A DNA stretch of 64,000 nt from Ceratobasidium sp. AG-K (taxonomy: Eukaryota; Basidiomycota; Agaricomycetes; Cantharellales; Ceratobasidiaceae). The notes under the pieces were generated by a model. It did not search any database. It saw only the letters and a program-made list of their open reading frames with translations, and was not told the origin of the DNA. The stretch covers positions 434,001-498,000 of the forward strand of contig JAWNGF010000017.1 of the NCBI GenBank assembly GCA_037039685.1, read 5' to 3'. Shown here piece by piece: positions 10,599 to 19,822 of the stretch; the first letter of the stretch is position 1; each line of letters begins with the position of its first letter. Both the position numbers and the translations under genes were made by a program.

Positions 10599-11897
10599 AT
10601 GGCTCTGAATCGTTCGTTCACTCTCAACGACGGTCGCGTCATCCCAGCTGTCGGATTGGGCACTTTCCTGTCCAAACCCGACGAAGTCACCAAGGCTGTT
10701 GAGGTTGCCATCAAAGCTGGATACAAGCACCTTGACCTTGCCACTTGCTATCAGGTGAGACTCGTTCGGCTCTCTGCATATATAAAATTAACTCATTTTA
10801 TGATAGAATGAACATGAAGTTGGACTTGCGCTCGCCAACTTGAAAAAGTCCAACCCGAATTTCAAGCGCGAGGACTTGTGGCTGACGGGCAAGACATGGA
10901 ACTCGTTCCACCGAGACGAATGGATCGAGAAAGGGTTGGACCAGACACTCAAGGACCTGGGTACGGATTATCTGGATTTGTACCTGGTACGTCATCACCT
11001 CGGCCTTTTTAATCGCCTCCTGAGCGTATTCGAACCTTCCAGGTCCATTGGCCGGTTCATTTCGCTGCACGACCAGATAAAGATAAAATTCTCAGCCTCT
11101 CCCCGGTAGTTGATTACCAGATCGATGGCTCCAAAACACCCGGAACGATGGTTGAACTCGATGAACAGCTGTCATGTGTCGAGGTTTGGAAGTCGATGAT
11201 TAGGTTGCAAAAGACGGGAAAGGTGAAAAGGTTCGTTGGTCCTCGGCCAGGAATAGAATGCACTTATCGCAGCGACCTCTTACACCAGCATTGGCGTTTC
11301 CAACTTTCCCGTCCGACTGCTCGAATTGCTTATTGCCGAAACTGGGGTTGTGCCTTCCGTGAACCAGGTCGAAGCTCACCCACTCCTACTCCAAGATGAC
11401 CTAGTCGAGTACTGCAAACAAAAAACATTCATATCTCCGCCTACTCGCCCTTTGGGAATAACCTCGGTGGGAAGCCTCGAATTATCGACCATGAGGTGGT
11501 AAAGGCTTTGGCGAGCGAGTTGGTAAGACGACTGCGCAGGTGTTGATCGCCTATGGAATAAAAGTGAGTGACACCACTTCAAATACGCACATAACAGTCG
11601 GTAATAGCCCTGAATAGCGAGGATACTCGGTACTCCCTAAATCCGTGACTGAGTCGCGGATTCTCTCGAATTTTGAAGACTTTGAGATCTCTGATAGCGG
11701 GTATAATCGCTCGTTGAACTTGGAAGGAAGGAGCCTGTGCGCGTAAGTATAATCTATTGCAGCATCTTCCATCCACCTGATGCACACTATGACCCGTTTC
11801 TTAGTACAATATTCCCGTGGAGTTCCAACCTCCTTGGTTGGTGAATATTTGGGATTTGGACGTTGAGAAGACCGTGGCTAGGCATAGAGCCTTTTGA
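10599..11897 (+). CDS. Aldo-keto reductase (L-glyceraldehyde/galacturonate reductase type), frame broken
   Basis: NADPH-dependent cytosolic carbonyl reductase of the AKR fold. Exons about 10599-10754, 10807-10986, 11043-11230, 11289-11563, 11618-11746 and a last exon starting near 11807, ending TGA at 11897. The catalytic tetrad is visible: Asp and Tyr in LDLATCY, Lys in LTGKTW, His in LVHWP; SNFP and the cofactor-binding AYSPFG and LPKSVT follow. Three single-base deletions relative to the family break the frame: in the A-run near 11421-11428 (before IHISAYSPFG), at about 11521 (before KTTAQVL) and near 11713 (before VELGRKEPV). No intron explains them. Either the gene is decaying or the assembly dropped bases, two of the sites being homopolymers. 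In fungal pectin catabolism this fold serves as D-galacturonate reductase or L-glyceraldehyde reductase (GaaD); which one is not decidable here. Confidence 0.8.
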
Positions 11898-12385
11898 ACT
11901 GGATTGGGCATGTCGGTTTTGTTAAATTGGAACTAAAATACACTGCCTAAAATTCCACCTCGGCGGAAGTGAGTTTGTTCGCATATATGCGCCACAATTT
12001 GTGATCATAACACATGCTTCGATCTGTATGGTGAATGTGTCACTTACCTCTGATCTGATTTAACAATTCTTAGTACTAATTTATATCTACAAGCGTTGCG
12101 TTATCTTTCGCGTGGTTGGTTGACGACGAGCGGTTCATGCCCGTAACCGGGAGGCGTGTCTTGGTTTCCTACAGTGCTGAGGGTCCTTTGGTATGAATCC
12201 ACTAGTAATAACTACAAACTTCATTCCATAACTAGGGTGGTATTGGTTCGGGCCGAGGCGGGAGACCACGAATACAACCAGCCAAATAACTTGAACTAAT
12301 CAGACCTCGACGTGCTTGGCGCAAGGGTACACCCAGCGTGCACGTGATCTTGCGCTTGCTACTAAAAGCCACAATGGGGACCTCC
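11898..12385. other. Intergenic, 3' flank of reductase and upstream of F-box gene 1
   Basis: No gene recognised. From about 12300 onward the sequence is related to 14700 onward, the upstream flank of the second F-box gene, so the duplication includes the promoter. Confidence 0.5.
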
Positions 12386-12413
12386 GGGTGGTTTGCATAC
12401 CGTTATAAAGGTA
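12386..12413 (+). promoter_or_regulatory. Conserved core promoter block with TATAAAG, F-box gene 1
   Basis: Twenty-eight bases, from GGGTGGTTTGC to TTATAAAGGTA, are identical to 14789-14816 upstream of the second paralogue although the flanks have diverged. It contains a good TATA box. Conservation against a diverged background suggests it is the functional core promoter. Confidence 0.5.
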
Positions 12414-12657
12414 ACTTCCAAGCAATTTCCGCGATTCGACATTTATGAAAATCACATAGGAATATATTATCGCGTGTTCTACAAGCGCAATGCAGAGCCA
12501 TCTCAGCTCGGCCTCGACAGTGCTCGCAGCATCCCTGGTGACTCTGCTGGGATCGAAGGTAACAAAAATTATCCAATCTGTGGGCTCCAGAGCTGAGATT
12601 CTGTTAGACTATAAGCTCAATACTATTGCCACAATTTTAAAAGATGCCTCAACGTAC

Positions 12658-14358
12658 ATGAAGACTTCGGACAATAGCTGGATGGTACCCGCCAAATCAG
12701 CTCAATGGTCCTATCTAATTGATTTCGACAACGATGTCTTCACTGTCAATGGTACCGTTCATTTCAAGCTCCGTAACATGCCCCCTTGTCAACAGGGTAA
12801 TACGGGAGTTCCAGATTTTGTGGCATATTTCCACTGTGACCAACCTTGGCCTATCCCAACCGAGTTTCTCACGTGTGTATCCTACTGGGATCCTCCTCAT
12901 TTTGACATAGGGAAGGCGTGGGAACTGTACGATGGCTTCCGGCCAATTGTTGTACCGTTTAACGATTGGGGTGCTCCAGCTTGGGGCTCTCTCTCGGTTG
13001 CACAGCATTTGTCCGCGTGTCTGATTCGAACACTAGTTGCTGATCACTCCGAAGAGTTGTCTCTTGTTGCGTTCAGACATATACAACACCTACTTGGTCT
13101 TTTTACATGGCAACTCACCTGCATAGCTGCGTCATCAAATGTGACATGTCCTCCGGAGGGAATCACGCCCGTAGATGACACACTCTACGTTCGCGCTAAT
13201 CTCGACGATGAGCCGACGGAGGCCGAGTCACCATTCACTTTCGTCGAGGGCCGGGGTTTCCGAAATCGATTCTCCAAGTTCCGTGGCTGCTTGATTATGT
13301 TTTGCATCAGGCTCGACGAGCCGGCCTATATGACGGAAGAAGTGGGACGATTGGCCCAGCGACTGAGTGATCGTGGGGGTGGAGTCGGGATTGCCATATC
13401 AAGCTGGCAAATGGTAGCAATTGCGGTTGATGGTTCAACTGTCCGTCATTCGCCAGTTTTGGACCTCCATGATTGCAAGCAAGAGCTAAATGAAGGTGTA
13501 CTACTGCTTATGCATCTATTGCGTCCCACTACGCATACATCAGCCGCCTTCTCCAGGTCACCTTGGTGCAAACAAGCACATGCTCTAGGCGGCACTCCCA
13601 ACGAAGCTAGCTGCCGTCTGCCTGAAGATATTATACGACATATCTTGCACTTTACCGATTACGACACGTTCTTGGTTTTACCTCAAGTATCACGCATCTT
13701 CCGTTCGATTTACCTAGCCCAGCCTCGTATTGGACACTACACTCTGATTGGCAAGCAACCTGGTACAAATAACATATTCAAAGTCTACTACGTTGATTCT
13801 TCGTTTCGGATGCTTGCTTCCCTAACGCGGGTTAAAGCAAGCAAAAACTCTTGCTACAATAGCAACCACTACAAACAAACTCAGCCGCTGTGGAGGTATA
13901 AACCTAAGCAATCCCCGCGCAGTATCCTCCGGCCTGATCTAGCAAAAACGTTTCAGCATCATCAGACTGGAAGTGGGACTCTTGCGCAATTACACATTGC
14001 GGTGGACAAGTACGAGGACATGTTAGGCCTAAAGTTCCAAAACATTACCACAGGTAGACCACCAAAAAGCATAGGGGATGCCATGGGGGAGAGATTCGCA
14101 AGATTGCCGTCTCTGCGAATTCAGGTTGTCGACGGCTTGTGGGAAATGATCGGTGTTGGTTCCAAGAAAGCGAGGTGGCTGGAGAACGAGTTGAGCAAGC
14201 TACCCAATGAATCGCCTGTCTCTTACTATTATGATATGATCGGGGATTATGCTACTACAATCGATGACCGCCATACCAACAATTCTGGAGAAGAAGATCT
14301 GGAGGCAATGGTATCTGTGTCTCAAATTCAACCTAATGTTGAGTCCCACGATTCCTAG
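12658..14358 (+). CDS. F-box protein with uncharacterised N-terminal domain (copy 1)
   Basis: Intronless frame. I chose the ATG at 12658 because it aligns with the only possible start of the second copy; an in-frame ATG at 12490 would add 56 residues. The N-terminal 300 or so residues (from DNSWMVPAKSAQW, DFDNDVFTVNG, through WGAPAWGSLSVAQHLSACL and GGGVGIAISSWQMVAIAVDG) match no family I can name. An F-box-like motif follows (LPEDIIRHILHFTDYDTFLVLPQ), then a C-terminal part with KTFQHHQTGSG and LPSLRIQVVDGLWEMIGVG. F-box proteins recruit substrates to SCF ubiquitin ligases via Skp1; the N-terminal module would be the client-binding or sensing part (inference). Confidence 0.7.
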   Translation: MKTSDNSWMVPAKSAQWSYLIDFDNDVFTVNGTVHFKLRNMPPCQQGNTGVPDFVAYFHCDQPWPIPTEFLTCVSYWDPPHFDIGKAWELYDGFRPIVVPFNDWGAPAWGSLSVAQHLSACLIRTLVADHSEELSLVAFRHIQHLLGLFTWQLTCIAASSNVTCPPEGITPVDDTLYVRANLDDEPTEAESPFTFVEGRGFRNRFSKFRGCLIMFCIRLDEPAYMTEEVGRLAQRLSDRGGGVGIAISSWQMVAIAVDGSTVRHSPVLDLHDCKQELNEGVLLLMHLLRPTTHTSAAFSRSPWCKQAHALGGTPNEASCRLPEDIIRHILHFTDYDTFLVLPQVSRIFRSIYLAQPRIGHYTLIGKQPGTNNIFKVYYVDSSFRMLASLTRVKASKNSCYNSNHYKQTQPLWRYKPKQSPRSILRPDLAKTFQHHQTGSGTLAQLHIAVDKYEDMLGLKFQNITTGRPPKSIGDAMGERFARLPSLRIQVVDGLWEMIGVGSKKARWLENELSKLPNESPVSYYYDMIGDYATTIDDRHTNNSGEEDLEAMVSVSQIQPNVESHDS

Positions 14359-15056
14359 CCAAATAATCGTATAAATGCATTGATTGTTAGTACTGGATTC
14401 TGATTATTATTTATGCACAACGAGTGTTCTTGCTGGCGGTTGTACTAAATGAGAGTACCCTGAATATATGTGCCGGAAGTCGCGACGATTGATCACTTAT
14501 TTTGACTTCGCAACGAATAATGCTGTATGACATATATATGCGGCCACTCTCATAGGGGAAAGTGTCTCTGTGTTTTCGCGCCACCGATTCGCCCTGTACC
14601 ACTCATAACCGGCGGGTCGCCATGTCTGTTAATTTTACAACTTGACGACAGTAAATTCGAGCTATCTTGCGTAACTAGAGGAGCGGCTTAGACCGAGGCA
14701 GGAAACAACAACGCCGGTAGATCTTGACGTAAGCCAGTCCCACATACACGTGGTCACTCCTTTGGCGAACGCCACGATGTGGACCTCTGGGTGGTTTGCA
14801 TACCGTTATAAAGGTACTCCTAAGTGATCTCTACAATGTCTTATAGCTAAAATAACATAGGTATATACTATCGGGAGTTCTGCAAAAGCAATGCAGAACC
14901 ATCTCAACTGGGTCTCAACAGCGCCCGCAAAGTACCCAGGGACCCTGGTGAGCTCAAAGGTAACGAAAATATACCGCACTGGAATTACGAACTCACGGGT
15001 CATTAGAATTTAAACTGAAAACGATTGCTTCAATCTCGGGAAGGCAATCGACCCAC
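14359..15056. other. Intergenic between F-box paralogues, part of the duplicated unit
   Basis: Holds the 3' flank of copy 1 and the duplicated upstream region of copy 2, including the core promoter block at 14789-14816. A degenerate counterpart of the copy-1 upstream ATG occurs near 14891, but its frame is closed by stops before 15057, so it is not used in copy 2. Confidence 0.6.
14789..14816 (+). promoter_or_regulatory. Conserved core promoter block with TATAAAG, F-box gene 2
   Basis: Identical 28-base copy of the block at 12386-12413, 240 bp before the ATG at 15057 (the first copy is 244 bp before its ATG at 12658), so spacing as well as sequence is kept. Confidence 0.5.
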
Positions 15057-16733
15057 ATGAGCATTACTGATGACAATAGTTGGATGGTCCCCGCCAGATC
15101 GACTCAATGGACCTATCTAATTGATTTCGATAACGATGTTTTCACTGTTAATGGTACCGTTCATTTCAAACTCCGCAGTATGCCCTCTTGCGAACAGCAC
15201 GCTGGCCAAAGTCCGGGCTTTGTGGCACATTTTGACCGCGACCAACCCACCCCTATTCCGGCCCGCTATCTTAACAGCGTATCCTACTGGGATCCTCCCC
15301 ACTTCGGCGTCACTGTAGCGCAGGAACTGTATGATAGTTTCAAACCGATTACTGCGCCACTAAGAGATTGGGGCGCTCCTACTTGGGGAGCACTCTCGGT
15401 TGCACAGGACTTATCGGCATGTCTTATTCGAACTCTAGTTGCCGATTACTCCGAGGAGCTGTCTCTCGCTGCATTTAGGCATATGCAACGCCAGCTGGGT
15501 CTTTTTACATGGCAACTCACTTGCATAGCTGCATCATCAAACATGATATGCCCTCCAAGGGGAGTCGCTGCCATTGACAACATACTTTACCTTCGTGCCG
15601 ACCTCGATGATAATCCCGCGGGCGCGGGCATTCGATGCGCATCAGTGTCAAATTTTGTTCAGAGCAACGGTTTTCGAAATCGGTTTTCGAGGTTCCGTGG
15701 CTGCTTGGTTGTGTTTTGCATCAGGCTTGATGAGCCCGCGCATATGATGAATGAAGTGGGACGATTGTCCGAACGACTGAGTGATCGTGGGGGTGGAGTC
15801 GGAATTGCTATATCAAGCTGGCAGATGGTAGCCATTGCGGTGGATGACACTATTGTCCGCCATTCACCGGTTTTAAACCTCCATGATGGAAAGAAAGAGC
15901 TAAATGACGGCGCACTGCTGCTCATGCATCTGTTACGCCCGACGTCGATCTCCTTCTCCAGGTCACCTTGGTGCAGACCACCATCTGCTCCAAGCTGTGC
16001 TCCTGGTGAAGCTAGCCATCGTCTACCCGAAGATATTGTACGGCATATCGTGCACTTTACCGACCACGATACATTCATCATTTTGCCTAAGGTATCGCGC
16101 CTCTTTCGCTCGATTTACCTTGCCCAGCCTCGCGTTGGTCACTGTACCTTGCTTGGAAAATACCCTGGCCCCAATAACATCTTTAAAGTCTATAACGAAA
16201 AATCTTCCTCTACGATATTCGCTACTCTAACGCGCGTTAAAGCGAGCAAAAACTCCCCCTACAACAGCAACAACTACAAACAAACTCAGCCATTGTGGAA
16301 GTACGCTCCCAAGTGCTGTCAGCGCGAGATCATCCTACCGAGTTTGGCGAGAACGTTTCAATATCATCAGACTGGGAGTGGAAGTCTTACGGAATTCAAC
16401 GAGGCGGCAGGTCAGACCAAGGGACCACTGGGTCTAAAATTCCAGAACATTATAACGGGCAAACTACTGAAAAACTTCAGAAATATTAGCGAGAGATCGC
16501 CGAGATTGCCCTCTCTACGGATCCAAGTTGTCGATGGCTTATGGGAGATGATTGGCGTTGGCTCTAAGAAAGCGAAGTGGCTGGTGGGCGAGTTGAGCAA
16601 GATACCTGATGAAACGCCCTTTTCTTATGACCACGATCGGATTGGGGAATATGAGGGAGAGGATGGTGAGGAAGATGAGTACGAGCTTGCGAGTGCAATT
16701 GCATGCTATTGCACTACTTCATCCGACGATTAG
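15057..16733 (+). CDS. F-box protein with uncharacterised N-terminal domain (copy 2)
   Basis: A 558-residue intronless paralogue of the gene at 12658, offset by 2399 bp in the same orientation, clearly a tandem duplicate. It keeps DFDNDVFTVNG, WGALSVAQDLSACL, GGGVGIAISSWQMVAIAVDD, the F-box-like LPEDIVRHIVHFTDHDTFIILPK and the C-terminal LPSLRIQVVDGLWEMIGVG. The region just before the F-box (about residues 285-320) and the acidic C-terminus differ most between copies. Both copies being open suggests both are functional. Biological role unknown. Confidence 0.7.
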   Translation: MSITDDNSWMVPARSTQWTYLIDFDNDVFTVNGTVHFKLRSMPSCEQHAGQSPGFVAHFDRDQPTPIPARYLNSVSYWDPPHFGVTVAQELYDSFKPITAPLRDWGAPTWGALSVAQDLSACLIRTLVADYSEELSLAAFRHMQRQLGLFTWQLTCIAASSNMICPPRGVAAIDNILYLRADLDDNPAGAGIRCASVSNFVQSNGFRNRFSRFRGCLVVFCIRLDEPAHMMNEVGRLSERLSDRGGGVGIAISSWQMVAIAVDDTIVRHSPVLNLHDGKKELNDGALLLMHLLRPTSISFSRSPWCRPPSAPSCAPGEASHRLPEDIVRHIVHFTDHDTFIILPKVSRLFRSIYLAQPRVGHCTLLGKYPGPNNIFKVYNEKSSSTIFATLTRVKASKNSPYNSNNYKQTQPLWKYAPKCCQREIILPSLARTFQYHQTGSGSLTEFNEAAGQTKGPLGLKFQNIITGKLLKNFRNISERSPRLPSLRIQVVDGLWEMIGVGSKKAKWLVGELSKIPDETPFSYDHDRIGEYEGEDGEEDEYELASAIACYCTTSSDD

Positions 16734-16826
16734 TTACAAAATGGGTTTTTGGATGTTCCCTTCGCTTATAGCATAGCAATCCTAAACCTCAGATGTCTTG
16801 TACACGTTAATTATGGAAGGCATACT

Positions 16827-18222
16827 TCATTCCACGCTTTCCACCTTCGGCGGGAACTTGACCCCGTTCTGACGTCGAATTTCATCCAATATATCCATAG
16901 CCAATATGCTCTCGTCCAGGGACATATGCAAACTTTCAAGTTCCCCTCGGGCTAGGCACCGGGCGCATTCATCCGCTTCCCAAAACAGTCCATGACCTAA
17001 AACAAGGTTTGAGATGCTCGCTGCGACCCTATTAACCCGAACGACTGACCTGGGATCTCAAAATGTTTTACCATTTCGTCGTACTCGGCATTCCTTTTCG
17101 CTTCCTTCCGCACTCTGACACAATATCGGGTTGGTCGGCCAGGCGGAATCAATGGAACGATTATATCGCCTTTGGTCCCTTGAATCAGCACGACCTGCTC
17201 TCGAGGAGTCGGGACCTCGAGCGAGGCACTCAGAATCGCTTGCGCCCCGATTCTCGAAAAGCTAAGTATGGCAGTGGTCTGAATGTCGACGCCAGTTTCC
17301 GGATGAAGAATACTGGAGGCCGCAATGTGCGATGGTGGAGTACGCTCATTGGCAGGTAGATGATAAAGTGTTACGAGAGCCCAGAAGAGAGGATACGGGA
17401 ATAGGTCGTGAAGTGTTCCTCCAGCAAGGTCTGGTGATAGCATGCGATGGGTTGGAGGTAATGTGGCAATTGGATGTGCGTATGGCTCTCCGAAGCTGTT
17501 GATCTTGTTAACACTTGAACATTAAGCAAAATCGTAATACGGGACGACCTACTCAGCATATATGCGCTTGATATCGCCGATAACGCCACTCGATACGTCC
17601 TGCTGCAAAGATCTAACGAGAGGGAAAAACCGTGTCCAAACGGCCTCCATCAGGAACAGATTTTTATCTTTTGCTAGAGCTTTAAGCGAACGGGCTTGAG
17701 CAGCGTTGACAGTGAATGCCTGAAAAAAGTTGTCAGCCCCGTCCCAAGTAAAGTCGTACGCTGCAAACCTTTTCGCATAACACGTGCTTGCCCCCGTTTA
17801 AGCAATCCCTCACGTTTTGAAAGTGGTGGCTATGTGGCGTGCCTATCTCCTTGTAGGTTAGCAGCAATACCCGTTCGTGAGTAAAGCATCGTACCAATAT
17901 AAACTATATCTACGTTTGGATCTGCGATGAGTTCCTCATAGGAGCCGTATACTTGAACATCCTCGGTGTGACTTGGGCATACTTCATTGACCCAATCTTG
18001 TGCTCGAACGAGGGAACGAGAAGCGACTGCATGTACAATGTGAACTACGTCTGACACTTCGCGTCTATATTGGTTGGTGTGTCAAGCCAGATCAGTCGCG
18101 CGTAAAAACTCGGGATGGTAAAAAAAGACTAACGTAGACGGGTCCAGTAGTAAATCTTTGACGAATTTGCTCGAAATGCCTCCACAACCCAGGATCCCCC
18201 AGCGTGTTGCAGGGGACTTAGA
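16827..18222 (-). CDS. Gfo/Idh/MocA NAD(P)-dependent oxidoreductase, no own start codon
   Basis: Dimeric dihydrodiol dehydrogenase/D-xylose-1-dehydrogenase-like family. Exons 18134-18222, 17895-18064, 17769-17842, 17553-17719, 17050-17495 and 16827-16996 sum to 372 codons in frame. Seen: Rossmann WGILGCGGIS at the start, NVDIVYIGTPHSHH, GKHVLCEKAF containing the conserved Glu-Lys, LMEAVWTRFFP, and PDLAGGTLHDLFPYP with the usual family pattern in the C-terminal domain. There is no ATG: the codon where Met is expected is TAG (18223-18225), and the upstream BNR glycosidase gene ends only 18 bp away. A 47-nt GT-AG intron (18223-18269) joins the glycosidase frame to this one in phase, so the natural reading is a fused protein of about 752 residues. 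The alternative is a start-codon-less pseudogene. Substrate unknown; a sugar or sugar acid is likely for the family. Confidence 0.8.
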
Positions 18223-18242
18223 CTAGATACGAGGTGGCAGAC

Positions 18243-19567
18243 TCAGCGATAACCAATTAATGGTGTAACCTGAATGAGGCTTTCCTTGCTCCCCACTGGA
18301 TCTTCCTTGCTACCTTCGGAGACGAGGATCTTGCCGAATCCAACACCTCGCCGCTGCCAGGTCCAGGTACAAAACACACCCACCGGATCGGATGGCGGCG
18401 TAGGTATAACGGTCGGGTAGCTGCAGCATATTAGCCACACGATACTAGAAGTTGTTACACACTCACGAAAACTCCGATCGCCCATCACTGACAATCCCAG
18501 TTTCCAAGGCGTTCACGCCGAAAAATCCTTCGGGGGGAGGTTGATCCTCCAATACCGCCCAGCGTTCCCAAGTCTTTCCTTCGTCCGCACTGATGCTCGC
18601 CACTAATGGTGTGCGAGCACCCCAGGCACCGCCAACAGGGTTATGCACACAGACTAGCCGCCCATCTCGCATCTTCGTTACGCAAAGCCCGGAGTTGTTG
18701 TTGGGGAGCATCGTGCTGTACGCAGGGGACCAGGTGCGTCCGTTATCTAACGAGTCCGAGCGGCAGACCCAGCCATTGGATGAGCGAGTAAGCATGTGCA
18801 AGGTTGTCGTGCCACCAGACTCGGTTGCAGTGGTGTTCTCCCATAATGAGGGCTGGATGATCCCTTCGCCTTGAAAATCCGAGTGATCGAGCGGGATTAA
18901 CGGTGAACGAATCCAAGTAATGCCCTGTTCCGGCCCGGCAGAAGATATATCGCAAAATGCGTCCCATACACCTTTTCCATCGGGAAGTGTGACTTCGACC
19001 GAAGCACCGGAGGCCCAGTCGCCATTGGAAAGGACCTTTCGTTACTGTTAAAGCCAGCGTTCCCTTCTATAAGAGTTGACTTACTATGACTGGGTTCTTG
19101 ACAGGCCCCCGTCCACCACTTTCATCTCCTGGAACTAGTTCGCGACGCTCGGACCACGTTTCGCCACCATCCCTCGACTCGATCATCCATGTTCGCCAAC
19201 GAGGAATAGGAGTCCCAGCTTTGTAGAACAAGATAACTCGCCCCGGGTTTTGAATTGGCTCTGGAGTAAAAAGGACTGGGTTCCAATGCGTGACCCCGTC
19301 CTTGGAGGCGACAACACGAGGTGGAGACCATTGACCATCCAAGGCACGTTTAGACAACCAAATCTTAACATCTGGACGCCCTTCCTAGTAGTCCCAAGAG
19401 ATGATAGATAAACATCGACTAATACAACTCTTGCTCGTACTGACCTTTTCTCCACCGAACCAGGCAGCAAGAACATAGTCCCTCACCGCCACCAACGTTG
19501 ATGCGTGACACTCGGGTTGACGAGGGTCATCTTTGACAATGAGCTCTTTCTGTACAATCGGGGTCAT
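18243..19567 (-). CDS. BNR/Asp-box sialidase-like glycosidase, cytosolic
   Basis: Six-bladed beta-propeller of the BNR_2 sialidase-like family. Exons 19445-19567, 19085-19384, 18467-19035 and 18243-18420 sum to 390 codons (389 residues) if read to its own stop; with the fusion splice the last exon is 18270-18420. Seen: HASTLVAVRDYVLAAWFGG near the N-terminus (typical start of this family), three Asp boxes (SRDGGETW, SLDNGRTW, SADEGKTW), GLCVTKMRDGRLV and TWTWQRRGVGFGK at the end. No signal peptide or TM segment is evident, so it should act in the cytosol. True sialidase activity is doubtful in this setting; an unusual acidic sugar from pectin or another glycan is a possibility (inference). 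A TCGG-N5-CCGA palindrome lies 73-85 bp before the ATG. Confidence 0.82.
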
Positions 19568-19639
19568 TGCCGGTCTCGGGATCCGTGGACGTAACCATCA
19601 TGAGAGTTTTAAAGCGGTGAGAGAGATCATCGGATGACC

Positions 19640-19652
19640 TCGGTTGTTCCGA
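19640..19652. promoter_or_regulatory. TCGG-N5-CCGA palindrome upstream of BNR glycosidase
   Basis: CCTCGG TTGTT CCGAGG is a perfect 6+6 palindrome with a 5-nt spacer, matching the half-sites at 5659-5671 (CCTCGG...CCGA) upstream of the transporter. It lies between the polygalacturonase stop and the glycosidase ATG. Confidence 0.5.
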
Positions 19653-19822
19653 GGTGGAAAGCACGTGATGTGGCGCCCGACGTTATTTCACCGAAGTCCA
19701 TGCCTAACCATCTCCTCATCTCTGCCTTGCACTGTGCTCGGGCTGTAGGATTCAAACAGTGGTTGGTTATAAAGATCATCGTATACTATGCAACACTGCG
19801 GAACATTCTGATCAAAGGAGAA

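Noticed and set aside
11420..11720. Extra introns explaining the frame changes in the aldo-keto reductase
   Set aside because: The family sequence continues without residues lost at each change, so only one-base deletions fit.
18243..19567. A true sialidase
   Set aside because: The BNR_2 family covers many substrates. No signal peptide is visible and the setting is pectin breakdown, so I name only the fold.
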